This document shows positions 6,159 through 13,866 of a DNA stretch of 22,526 bases, in pieces. The position numbers and the translations under genes are program-made. The notes beneath the pieces were generated by a model, which saw nothing but the letters and a program-made list of their open reading frames with translations, was not told the DNA's origin and searched no databases. The DNA is taken from assembly GCA_035517115.1 (NCBI GenBank), contig DATIZL010000006.1:1-22526 (forward strand). Direction: 5' to 3'. The stretch comes from Hyphomicrobium_A sp035517115 (lineage in GTDB: Bacteria; Pseudomonadota; Alphaproteobacteria; Rhizobiales; Hyphomicrobiaceae). Positions within the stretch are counted from its first letter, which is position 1. Each line of letters opens with the position of its first letter.

Positions 6159-7592
6159 TCAGCCGTCACCGGGCGGCCCTTCGGCGACGGTCAACGTGTA
6201 GTCGCCGGAGGCGCTGCTGTAGGTATCGCGCACGCGCAGGTAATAGGTCGCGTTTGGCGCCACCTTGAACGTATAGCTTACGTCGCCGCCGGGCGTCGTG
6301 TTCGTTTGCGTGCCGACGAGCGCCTTGTCGGCACGAAAGAGGGCGATTTCCGGCTGCAGCGTGGTGGACCGGTTCTTCACGCTGGCGATGAGGCTTGCCC
6401 CAGACTTCCCCGCGGTGATCGCAAAATAGTCGACGTCGTATTTGTCCATGATGTTGGCGGCGATGGGAGCCGATAGGGCGATGGGCCTTGCGTGCAGGAT
6501 GTCGTCGTTGGGCTCCTGCGCGTCGTAGGACTTGGTCGCCACCACGCGCATGAGGTACACGCCGGTGCTTGAGCCGTAGGTATTGCTCGCGCGCACGACG
6601 TAGCGGGTCGCCGGCTCGGCGACGAACGAATAGGTGAGATCCGCGCCGGGCGTCGGCTTATAGCTCGACCCGAGGCTGGCCTTCTCCGCATCGAACAGCT
6701 CGAGCCGCGGCTCGAGCGTGGTTGAGCGGTTCTGCAACTCGATGCGCAGCCAGTCGCGATGCGTCTCCGGCGAGGTGAACGTGAAGTAGTCGGCATCCTT
6801 CCCGGAGTCGATGGAGGCCGTGATCCATGTTCCGAGCTTGATCTCGTTGGTGCTGAGCGCGTCGTCGTTGGGCTCGCGCTCCTGGGCCTCGACCGGCACG
6901 CTCTGCGGCGGCGTCGTCTCGAGCGTAGCGAGCGCCTGCTCGTGGCGAACGGCGACGACCTTCTGGTTGAGATCGCGCGAGACCTGTTGCGCGCTCTTGA
7001 CCTCGGTGTCGATCTGCTGCTTGAGGCTTGCCGGCACCGCCGGGGGCGCCGCGCTTGCCGCAATCGAGCTCGTGCTGATGCCGTCCTTGACGGCCTGGCG
7101 CACGAGGTTGGCGATATCCGACAGGCTCGCCTCGTAAGCGCGTGCGCTGCCCTTGCACTGCAGGAACTGCTCGGGATCGAGGCGCCCGGCATCGAGCACG
7201 GTGCAGCAGGTCTTGAGGCTGAGGGCCGTCATCTGCGCGCGCTCGTCGAGGTCGGTCAACTGCTCGCGGCCGATCTCGAGTTCGCCCGCGGTCTTCAGGA
7301 AGCTGATCTTGGCCTTGAGCCCGAGAGAGGTCTCCTGGAAGATCGCCTCGCACGGCGACGCCCGTCCCTTGGCGAGGTCATAGCCGAGATAGAGAAGGGC
7401 AATGAGGGCAAAGGTGGTCGCGATGGCGCCGACGGGGAGCAGGTGGCGCGTCATGCTCCCGCGTTTCGCTTGCGGGCTCCGCTCGGTCTTGCGGGATGAA
7501 CGCCATGACCGCGCCGCGTTTGTCCCGGCTCGGCGCAGCTTCCGCCACGACGCGCGTCCGTGCGCTAGCACCGTTCCGATTGGGTCGCTCAT
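6159..7592 (-). CDS. Membrane-anchored protein with two PPC-type beta domains
   Basis: A 477-residue protein. A basic N-terminal cytoplasmic tail (1-50) precedes one transmembrane helix (about 51-70). A helical, probably coiled-coil periplasmic stalk follows (about 80-225) with cysteines at 81, 129, 130 and 146. Two homologous beta domains come next (about 238-351 and 358-470). Each opens with EPNDD, has D-x-DYF, shares the block NRSTTL-x-P-x-x-x-LF and ends with a Y-x-[VL]-x-V/A pattern, the signature of bacterial pre-peptidase C-terminal (PPC) domains. PPC domains usually sit at the end of secreted proteases; no protease domain is present here. GGGGAGG seven bases before the ATG at 7592 supports the long N-terminus over an ATG at 7454. 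It overlaps or abuts the four-cysteine secreted protein gene downstream. Function unknown. Confidence 0.82.
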   Translation of the reverse strand: MSDPIGTVLAHGRASWRKLRRAGTNAARSWRSSRKTERSPQAKRGSMTRHLLPVGAIATTFALIALLYLGYDLAKGRASPCEAIFQETSLGLKAKISFLKTAGELEIGREQLTDLDERAQMTALSLKTCCTVLDAGRLDPEQFLQCKGSARAYEASLSDIANLVRQAVKDGISTSSIAASAAPPAVPASLKQQIDTEVKSAQQVSRDLNQKVVAVRHEQALATLETTPPQSVPVEAQEREPNDDALSTNEIKLGTWITASIDSGKDADYFTFTSPETHRDWLRIELQNRSTTLEPRLELFDAEKASLGSSYKPTPGADLTYSFVAEPATRYVVRASNTYGSSTGVYLMRVVATKSYDAQEPNDDILHARPIALSAPIAANIMDKYDVDYFAITAGKSGASLIASVKNRSTTLQPEIALFRADKALVGTQTNTTPGGDVSYTFKVAPNATYYLRVRDTYSSASGDYTLTVAEGPPGDG

Positions 7593-7708
7593 GAGCCGCC
7601 TCCCCGTTCCGCGTGCTGGTGCTCAAGGGAGGGTTCAGGACGCGGCGCATGTCAACGCCGGCCGCGAATTGGCGCACAGTAATCTGTGATAACTCGGGGA
7701 CGCCGCGG

Positions 7709-8665
7709 TCAGGGTTGGAAGCGTTGACGGTAGTCGCGCGGCGAGCAGCCGTACTCGCGCTTGAAGCGGCGATCGAAGTGCGACAGGTCCGAGAAGCCCC
7801 ACGCAAAGGCGATCTCGGTGATCGTGCGATGCGATTGGCCGGGATCCTCCAGCGCGCGCCGGCAGTGCGCGAGCCGCCGTGACACGATGAGGCGCTCAAC
7901 CGAGGTGCCTTGCTGCGAGAGCAGCGCATTGGCGTAGCGTACGCTCATGCCGGCGGCGGCCGCCGCCGCCTTGGGGTCGAGCCGGGGGTCGCCGAGCCGG
8001 CTTTCGATCGCCGTGCGCAGGCGCAAGAGGGCGAGCGCGCGTCCCGATGAGAGGGCCGGCTTGTCCTTGCCGCCCATGTTCGACAACGACAGCGCGATGA
8101 GGTCGAGCACGTGCTCGGCGATTTGGGCCTTGGCGGCGGTGTGCAGGGCATCGATGCGCGGGGGGATCATGGACATGTAGCCCGAGGCGAGGCCGCCGAT
8201 GCCGTCGACGTTGCGCACTGCGCAGACGGTCAGCTCCGAGCTCGCAGAGAGGCGTGCCTTCAACGAGCGGTGCGGGATCTTGATGATGATCTGCTTCCAT
8301 TCCCCCGGGTAGTTGCAGGAATAGGGCCGCTGCGCGTCGAGCAGCGCGAAGTCGCCGGGCAGGATCGTCGTCTCGCGGCCGTCCTGATGGAAGGTCGCCG
8401 AGCCGCTCACCTGCAGGCAGAGGAAGAAGACGTCGTCCTCCGCGTTGGTGATCGTCCGCGAGGTGACGGCGGCGAAGTTGAGCCCGGTGCTGTCGAGTTT
8501 CACGATGCCGAGATCGCCCAGCGGCGCGTGGTGCATCGTCACGTCGAACCGCGACGGCGTCTGCACGCGGCATTCGTGATCGACGAACACCTCGCAGGCA
8601 ACGTCGTACCAGAACGCGAGGCGGTCGCGCGGATGAATGTCGGCCAGCGTCAGGACGGTGTCCAT
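7709..8665 (-). CDS. AraC-family transcriptional regulator
   Basis: A 318-residue regulator. The N-terminal half (about 1-190) is a cupin-like ligand-binding region of the AraC_binding_2 type, as in FeaR-like proteins (LAFWYDVACEVFVDHE near the start, LPGDFALLDAQRPY at 102-115). The C-terminal 100 residues carry the two helix-turn-helix motifs: LDPKAAAAAAGMSVRYANALL (the first) and TITEIAFAWGFSDLSHFDRRFK (the second), followed by the family hallmark GCSPRDYR. AGGCG precedes the ATG. The gene is flanked by the PPC-protein gene downstream and by the lipid A acyltransferase beyond 8829; both lie on the same strand but do not look co-transcribed with it. Regulators of this class often control catabolism of an aromatic or amine compound, but no catabolic gene is adjacent, so the target is unknown. 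Confidence 0.92.
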   Translation of the reverse strand: MDTVLTLADIHPRDRLAFWYDVACEVFVDHECRVQTPSRFDVTMHHAPLGDLGIVKLDSTGLNFAAVTSRTITNAEDDVFFLCLQVSGSATFHQDGRETTILPGDFALLDAQRPYSCNYPGEWKQIIIKIPHRSLKARLSASSELTVCAVRNVDGIGGLASGYMSMIPPRIDALHTAAKAQIAEHVLDLIALSLSNMGGKDKPALSSGRALALLRLRTAIESRLGDPRLDPKAAAAAAGMSVRYANALLSQQGTSVERLIVSRRLAHCRRALEDPGQSHRTITEIAFAWGFSDLSHFDRRFKREYGCSPRDYRQRFQP

Positions 8666-8828
8666 CGGCGCCTCGCCCGTGTTCGGCCCCAGGTGTCGGG
8701 CTCAACCCGAACGCCCCCTTTGCGTCGCGCGAAGTCTAACAAGCCCGTGCGCGCTCAACCAGGGGTGGAACGCGAGTCGTCCCCACAAAGGCACATTGCG
8801 ATGACGCTGTGATTATGAAGCCTGGCAC

Positions 8829-9743
8829 CTAGCTCCAGCGACGGTTGCTCCACATCCATTGCTCGGGAGCCTCCCGTATCCACGCCTCGAACTGCTCTTG
8901 CATGTGCGCCATCGCCCAGCGGATGTCCTCGGCCTGATTGGCCGTGCGCGGCACCCGCAGCTCTTTGAGCTCGATCTCAAAGCGGCTCCGCTTGCCGATG
9001 CGCTTCACGCGCGACAGCCACATGCGCGCCCCCACCCGCCGTGCGATCATCGCCGCAATCGCCTGCGTCTTGGCCTCCTTGCCGAAGAACAGCACCGGCA
9101 TGCCGGTGCGGTCATAGAGGTCGCAGACGAGGCCCAGGCGGCCGCCGCGGCGCACGAAGTCCATGATGGCGCGCGCGGTCTTCTGGTCGTCGCCGTGCTC
9201 GCCGACGTTGCCGCGCCCGAACAGCCCGTCGGGGTAAAGGTCCTTGCGCTGTGCGCGCAAGTAGCGGTCGACATAGGGGTTGGTGACCGAGCGATAGACC
9301 GCGGCTGGGTTCGCGCCGGCCCAGGTGAAGGGGAGGATCGCCAGCTCCCAATTGCCCATGTGCAGGCTCACGCCGACCGCGGCGCCGAGCTTGTCCTTGT
9401 AGCGGGAAAAGATGTTCTGGCTCACGATGTCGATGCGCTCGGGCTCGGAGAGGAAACGGTCGATGCGCATGGTCTCGACCATGACGCGGCCGAGGTTCTC
9501 CCAGTGCTTGAGGGCGATCTCCTGGCGCTCCGCTTGGGTCTTCTCGGGAAACGCGATGGCGAGATTGTCGAGCGCGCGCTTGTGGCGTTTGGGGTTGATG
9601 ATGGGCGCCAGCCTGCGCCAGGCGATGGCCGAGGCGTTGGTGGCGAAATTCAACGGCAGCGAGCGGAAGATAGCGGCGACCGATCGGAGCACCGCGTACT
9701 CGATGCGCCACTGTAGATCCTGCAGTCGCGGGCTGAGTATCAT
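8829..9743 (-). CDS. Lipid A biosynthesis acyltransferase (LpxL/HtrB family)
   Basis: A 304-residue inner-membrane acyltransferase that adds a secondary acyl chain to the lipid A precursor at the cytoplasmic face. The catalytic H-x4-D/E motif is seen as HMGNWE (His about 128, Glu about 133). Other family blocks are RALDNLAIAFPEK, ENLGRVMVE and QWMWSNRRW at the C-terminus. A weakly hydrophobic N-terminal segment (about 13-30) serves as membrane anchor. The ATG at 9743 with AGAGA upstream is preferred over an in-frame TTG two codons earlier. It lies 54 bases downstream of the UbiH-type gene on the same strand and may share its transcript. Which secondary chain it adds (lauroyl, myristoyl or a very long chain) cannot be told from sequence. 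Confidence 0.92.
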   Translation of the reverse strand: MILSPRLQDLQWRIEYAVLRSVAAIFRSLPLNFATNASAIAWRRLAPIINPKRHKRALDNLAIAFPEKTQAERQEIALKHWENLGRVMVETMRIDRFLSEPERIDIVSQNIFSRYKDKLGAAVGVSLHMGNWELAILPFTWAGANPAAVYRSVTNPYVDRYLRAQRKDLYPDGLFGRGNVGEHGDDQKTARAIMDFVRRGGRLGLVCDLYDRTGMPVLFFGKEAKTQAIAAMIARRVGARMWLSRVKRIGKRSRFEIELKELRVPRTANQAEDIRWAMAHMQEQFEAWIREAPEQWMWSNRRWS

Positions 9744-9797
9744 CGGCAAATCTCTGTGGTGGTGAGACCGAGGAATGCCAACCGCGGGCCCAAAGCG

Positions 9798-11003
9798 TCA
9801 AGGGGCCTCGCGCATCAGGCTCGGCGCCACGTAGGATGGGGCAAGCCCTTCGCGAATGGCGAGGCGGCGCAGCGGGCCGATGGCCTTCAGGGCGTGCAGT
9901 CCGAGCCCGCGCAGCAATTGAACGGGCAAGAATCCGGAAATGAGGCTGCGGTTGAGCACGTCGATCGACCACGCGCGCGTGACGATGTCCAATCGCCGCG
10001 CCCGCGCGTACCGCTCAAGCGTTTGCGGGGAGCCGATGTCGCCGCCGAGGCGCAACGCCTCCCCCACGCAGTCGGCGATCAGCGCCGCGTCGCGCAGGCC
10101 GAGGTTCAAGCCCTGTGCCCCAATGGGCGGAATGACGTGGGCCGCTTCACCGACGAGGGCGACGCGGTTGCGCGCGGCGGACAAAGCGACGAGACCCGAA
10201 AGCGGGAAGACGGCGCGTGGCCGGATCTCTCCGACGGGACCGAGCAAGCCCTGCAGGCGCGTCTCGAGCGCGCCGCGGAACGCGGTCTCGTCGAGGCTGG
10301 CGAGGCGCTGTGCGATCGCGGTCCGGTCGACCCAGACGAGGCTCGAGGTCCGTCCGGGCGAAGGGACCACCGTCAGCGGCCCGGCGGGGCGGTGGAACTC
10401 CGTCGAAATGCCCGCGTGCGGCCGCTGGTGCGCAAACGTGCAGGTGAGCGCGCTCTGCTCATAGGCCCAGGCGCGCGTCCCGATGCCTGCGGCGGAGCGG
10501 CAGAGAGACTTGCGGCCATCGGCGCCGATCAGCAGGCGCGCGTTGAGGCTCGAGCCGTCAGCGAGACGCAAGTCGACGCTCGCCGGCCCGATGTCGATGT
10601 TCGTGACAGAGGTCTCGAGCAAGGTGAGGGAGGCGCGCGCGGCAGCCCGGCGGCGCAACGCTTGGGTGAGCACCACGTTGGGAATGTTGCTGCCGAAGGC
10701 GTCGAGCCCGACCTCGGCGGCCGTGAACAAAACCTCCGGCGCGCGCAGAAGTGCACCCATATCGTCGATGATGCGGATGGCAAGCAGGGGAGTGCCCGCG
10801 CCGCTGCACTCCTCCCAAGCGCCGAGGTTGCGCAAGAGCTGCAGCGAGCCGGTAAAAAGGGCGGCGGTGCGGTTGTCCGAGGGGTCGGCTTGCGGACCGA
10901 TGACGGCCACTTTCGCACCCTCGCGCGAGATGCCGAGCGCGGCGGCCAAGCCCGCAGGACCGGCTCCGACGACCGCTACGTCGTAGATTCCGTCATTTTT
11001 CAT
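9798..11003 (-). CDS. UbiH/UbiF/COQ6-family FAD-dependent hydroxylase
   Basis: A 401-residue flavoprotein monooxygenase of normal family length, probably acting in ubiquinone ring hydroxylation. The N-terminal Rossmann motif is VVGAGPAGLAAALG (GAGPAG at 13-18). The central NADH/FAD motif is LLIGADGRKS (160-166). The FAD ribityl-binding motif is ALVGEAAHVIPPIGAQGLN (285-300), with Glu where most members have Asp (GDAAH). The G-A-Q-G-L-N-L-G block is typical of the UbiH/COQ6 group. ATG at 11003 follows TAGGG. Probably first gene of a two-gene unit with the lipid A acyltransferase. Which ring position it hydroxylates (UbiH, UbiF, UbiI or the broad-range UbiL/UbiM type) is not resolvable here. 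A pseudogene fragment of a porin begins about 50 bases upstream on the other strand. Confidence 0.9.
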   Translation of the reverse strand: MKNDGIYDVAVVGAGPAGLAAALGISREGAKVAVIGPQADPSDNRTAALFTGSLQLLRNLGAWEECSGAGTPLLAIRIIDDMGALLRAPEVLFTAAEVGLDAFGSNIPNVVLTQALRRRAAARASLTLLETSVTNIDIGPASVDLRLADGSSLNARLLIGADGRKSLCRSAAGIGTRAWAYEQSALTCTFAHQRPHAGISTEFHRPAGPLTVVPSPGRTSSLVWVDRTAIAQRLASLDETAFRGALETRLQGLLGPVGEIRPRAVFPLSGLVALSAARNRVALVGEAAHVIPPIGAQGLNLGLRDAALIADCVGEALRLGGDIGSPQTLERYARARRLDIVTRAWSIDVLNRSLISGFLPVQLLRGLGLHALKAIGPLRRLAIREGLAPSYVAPSLMREAP

Positions 11004-11054
11004 GACAGACCCTACAGGGCATATTTGACGCGCTACGGAGAATTTTCATCATAG

Positions 11055-11978
11055 GACTTCGCGCTGATCGTTCGCAAGAGCAACTGGTACATCAAGAGCA
11101 GCCGGCTCGGTCAGATCGCGATCGGTCTGAACGGCACGGCCACCTACCACCTGCTCGATGACGCCGACTTGGCCAATACGCGCAACTTTGCGGACGCCCA
11201 AGGGCCAGCGGTGGCGTTGGGCGCCTTCCAGCTGCGCAGCGGCGGCAAAGTGGTCGGCGCCACGCTCAAGTGGACCGACATCATGCGCGGCTTCGACAAC
11301 TCCACGCCTGGCCAGAGCGGCCGTCGTGACGTTGTGCGCTACGACTCCCCCGCCTGGGAGGGCTTTACCGCATCCTGGGCTTGGGGTGAGGACGACCTCT
11401 GGGACGCCGCTCTGACCTACAAGGGCAGCTGGAACGGCATCAGCGTGCTCGCGAAGGTCGGCTACGGCGAGAGCACCGACCCCGGCGAGACGCTCGGGCC
11501 TGCGGGCTTTACGTTTGTGACCGGCGGCACGAACTGCGGTACCGGCCCGGCAGAGTTCAAGTGTAAGTGGGGCGGCGCGGCAGGCACGGTCAAGCACGAC
11601 GCGACCGGCCTCTATGTCTACGGCGGCTGGGGCAAGCAGGTCATCGACACGCCAGGGCTGGCTGCGACGTTCGATCGGGACAGCACGACCTGGTTCATCC
11701 AGCCCGGCATCGAGCAGAAGTGGACCGCGCTCGGCAAGACCACCATCTTCGGCGAGTATCGCAAGGACGACGCGGGCTCCAATCCTGGAAAGACCATCAA
11801 CTCGTCTATCCAGTTCTGGCAGGCGGGCGTCGTGCAGAACATCGAGGCGGCGGCTATGGATCTCTACGTGATCTATCAGCACACCGATGGCGATGTGACC
11901 CTCACGGCAACTCCGGGTGTCGTGACCGATCTCGACGCCTTCAGTCAGGTCACGGCTGGTGCTTTGATCCAGTTCTGA
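11055..11978 (+). pseudogene. 5'-truncated porin gene (alphaproteobacterial outer-membrane porin)
   Basis: The frame encodes about 307 residues of a beta-barrel porin ending in QVTAGALIQF, with the terminal aromatic expected of an outer-membrane protein. It contains porin-like strands such as RRDVVRYDSPAWEGFTASWA, WDAALTYKG and DLYVIYQHT. Homology begins abruptly after an in-frame TAG at 11052: coding-like sequence (SNWYIKSSRLGQIAIGLNG) appears straight away with no start codon, no ribosome site and no signal peptide. The first in-frame candidate start is a TTG at 11169, in the middle of the barrel. Full porins of this group are about 400-500 residues, so the N-terminal third is missing. The remainder is undamaged and keeps its terminator, which suggests a recent deletion or rearrangement. 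It is probably not expressed as a functional porin. Confidence 0.78.
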
Positions 11979-12012
11979 TCCACTCCTCCACCTACCTACC
12001 CCGGACCCGAAG

Positions 12013-12040
12013 GAGCCACCCCGCAAGGGGTGGCTCTTTT
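12013..12040 (+). terminator. Rho-independent terminator of the porin gene
   Basis: Perfect 10-bp stem GAGCCACCCC/GGGGTGGCTC (12013-12022 and 12027-12036) with a GCAA tetraloop, followed by TTTT. It is 35 bases past the porin stop and is a textbook terminator for the plus strand. Confidence 0.92.
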
Positions 12041-12243
12041 ATGTGTATTTTGGGGATACTTCGCGCCCTCCAGCGGTTTGCCCTTCGATGTTGCTGCTCT
12101 GCAACATGGCGCTTCAACCACACCACTGGCACAAACTTTTATTCGGACTTAACTGTGCCTAAAACATCCTTGTCTTCATGGATGCGAGCCAGCATTTTTG
12201 CGAAGGGGCAAATGCGAAGGGTTGCACTGCGGGGTTGGTCGCG

Positions 12244-12612
12244 ATGAGGAACGGTTTAGCCGTCGTGGCGTTGGCGCTGGCGTTGCTCGCCAGCCCGCGC
12301 GTGTACGCGTTCCAAGAGCAGTCGACCGGCGCCGCGAGTCCGCCGGCTCAGGCGGAGCAGCCGGCACCTGAAGGGCAGCCGCCGGCCGAGGGCAAGCCCC
12401 TCGGTCTCTCCACCGAAACCGCGGCCAAGCCCGATTCGGGTACCGAGATCCGCATTCCGGGGCTCGGCAAGCTCGGCGTGCTGCCGAAGATGGACTTCGG
12501 GCTTGAGCTCCTCTACGGCGCAGCCGACCAGAAGCCGGTGGGGCAGCCCGAGGGCGTGCCCGATCCCAACGAGGATCTAACCGTCCGCGGCACGGTCAAG
12601 CACCGGTTCTAA
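12244..12612 (+). CDS. Small secreted Pro/Ala-rich protein, unknown function
   Basis: A 122-residue protein. MRNGLAVVALALALLASPRV is a signal peptide with cleavage likely after VYA. A Pro/Ala/Glu/Gln-rich low-complexity linker covers about residues 28-60. A short conserved-looking domain follows (GTEIRIPGLGKLGVLPKMDF, then GLELLYGA) and the protein ends in LTVRGTVKHRF. The C-terminal Phe and alternating pattern are reminiscent of outer-membrane proteins, but one short segment cannot form a barrel. The frame is open back to 12178, yet the ATG at 12244 gives a proper signal peptide and is chosen. No strong ribosome site is visible. I do not recognise the family. Confidence 0.65.
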   Translation: MRNGLAVVALALALLASPRVYAFQEQSTGAASPPAQAEQPAPEGQPPAEGKPLGLSTETAAKPDSGTEIRIPGLGKLGVLPKMDFGLELLYGAADQKPVGQPEGVPDPNEDLTVRGTVKHRF

Positions 12613-12628
12613 GCTTTAACACCGTCCC

Positions 12629-12651
12629 CTTTCGACCGCGCGGTCTGAAAG
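12629..12651 (+). terminator. Possible hairpin after the small secreted-protein gene
   Basis: CTTTC-GACCGCG-CGGTC-TGAAAG folds as a stem with one bulged base, 17 bases past the stop at 12612. A TTTT occurs ten bases later (from 12662). It is imperfect and offset from the T-run, so termination here is only possible. Confidence 0.3.
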
Positions 12652-12749
12652 CTGCCGGCGGTTTTGTCGTTGGCCTAGGGCGCCATTCGCGTAAGCTTGC
12701 GCGGGTACGACCAAGAACAGATTCCTCCTTCCACACCGGCGCAAGACAC

Positions 12750-13457
12750 GTGGCCAAGATCAGGTTCGTGCGGCTCGCCGCCGCGGGCGTGCACCTCTTC
12801 ACCGCGCTCGGCGCCGTATGCGGGCTCCTCGCGGCGCTCGCCGTTTTCGACGCGGCGTGGGAGCGCATGTTCGGCTGGCTCGGGCTTGCGCTCATCATCG
12901 ACGGCATCGACGGCACCTTCGCCCGTCTCGCGCAGGTGGAGGAGCGGCTGCCCCGCTTCAGCGGCGAGCGGCTCGACCTCGTCGTCGACTACGTGACCTA
13001 CGTGTTCGTGCCGGCTCTGGCGCTGGTGCGGGCCGGGTTTCTCGGTGTGGAGCTGGCACCCCTTCTCGCGGCCGCCATCCTTCTTTCCTCCCTCTATCAT
13101 TTTTCCGATCTCGCCAGCAAAGGCGACGACTACAGCTTCATCGGCTTTCCCGCGGTATGGAACCTCGTCGCCTTCTACCTATTCGCGCTCGCGGTGCCGC
13201 AGTGGCTCGCGTGCACGGTCGTGGTGGTCTGCGTCGCGCTGACGTTCGTGCCGATGCACTGGGTGCACCCCTTGCGCGTCGTGAGGTTGCGCGTCGTGAC
13301 GCTGGGGATCACGCTCGCGTGGGCCGTAGCCGCGATCGCCGCCGTGCTGAGCGGCTTTCCGCCGGGCGGGTGGGTGAAAGTTGTGCTGGCGGTCGCGGCC
13401 GTCTACGTCGTGGGCTTGACCGTGCAGCGGTATGCAAGATGGCGGCGCGGAGATTAG
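12750..13457 (+). CDS. pcs: Phosphatidylcholine synthase
   Basis: A 235-residue polytopic inner-membrane enzyme that condenses choline with CDP-diacylglycerol to give phosphatidylcholine and CMP, the one-step pathway of rhizobia and relatives. The CDP-alcohol phosphotransferase motif is intact: DGIDGTFAR (51-59), G72, D76 and D80, followed by YVTYVFVP. The 12-residue gap between AR and G (QVEERLPRFSGE) is the Pcs pattern rather than that of phosphatidylserine or phosphatidylglycerophosphate synthases. FIGFPAVWN and HPLRVVRLR further on also match Pcs. About eight hydrophobic segments are visible. The start is a GTG at 12750 with a weak ribosome site; no better in-frame start lies upstream. 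It converges on a small minus-strand gene 24 bases away. Confidence 0.93.
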   Translation: MAKIRFVRLAAAGVHLFTALGAVCGLLAALAVFDAAWERMFGWLGLALIIDGIDGTFARLAQVEERLPRFSGERLDLVVDYVTYVFVPALALVRAGFLGVELAPLLAAAILLSSLYHFSDLASKGDDYSFIGFPAVWNLVAFYLFALAVPQWLACTVVVVCVALTFVPMHWVHPLRVVRLRVVTLGITLAWAVAAIAAVLSGFPPGGWVKVVLAVAAVYVVGLTVQRYARWRRGD

Positions 13458-13481
13458 CTGCGCGGGCGCGACCCGTCTGGC

Positions 13482-13721
13482 TCAGGCGTCCTCGACCTCG
13501 GACACGTCAACGATCTGCGCGGGCAGCGGCGCGCTCGCATCCTCGAGCGGCCATGTCCCCTCGGCAAACCGCGTCGCGCCTGCGCCCTCGACCGTCACAT
13601 CGGTGAAGCCCGCTTCCTGCAGCGCGTCCGCGATGGCGCCGTTCCCGGCCAGCTGCTCGAGGAGCCCGAGCCGGATCGTCGCGCGGTAGCGCTTGTTGCG
13701 GTGAACGGCGAATTTGGTCAT
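13482..13721 (-). CDS. 79-residue conserved-looking protein, unknown function
   Basis: A small soluble protein with a basic N-terminus (MTKFAVHRNKRYRATIRLGL) and an acidic C-terminus (QIVDVSEVEDA). The middle (LEQLAGNGAIADALQEAGFTDVTVEG) looks like helix-strand. GGAG lies seven bases before the ATG, a good ribosome site. No signal peptide, membrane segment or known motif is seen. It is probably cytoplasmic. It converges with pcs and is divergent from the NAD(P)-binding protein gene at 13867, with 145 bases between the start codons. I have an impression of similar short proteins in Rhizobiales, but cannot name a family. Confidence 0.7.
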   Translation of the reverse strand: MTKFAVHRNKRYRATIRLGLLEQLAGNGAIADALQEAGFTDVTVEGAGATRFAEGTWPLEDASAPLPAQIVDVSEVEDA

Positions 13722-13866
13722 GGCGAGCTCCAGATCCGCGCGCGCTCGGCGGCGCAGGCAAACCGAATACTAGCCGCCGCCGAATTGCCGGGGGCAAAGC
13801 GTGGACGGGAGGCGCGCCACCCACTAATTTGCGCCCGGCTGGGCTCCATGGACGACGAGCAAACTT

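Noticed and set aside
9756..11054. Plus-strand open frame of over 400 codons opposite the UbiH-type gene
   Set aside because: The minus-strand frame has all FAD motifs and a ribosome site; the plus frame has only biased composition.
11049..12026. Minus-strand open frame of about 325 codons opposite the porin remnant
   Set aside because: The plus strand gives clear porin sequence with a porin-like end and terminator. The minus frame even runs through that terminator and has no recognisable domain.
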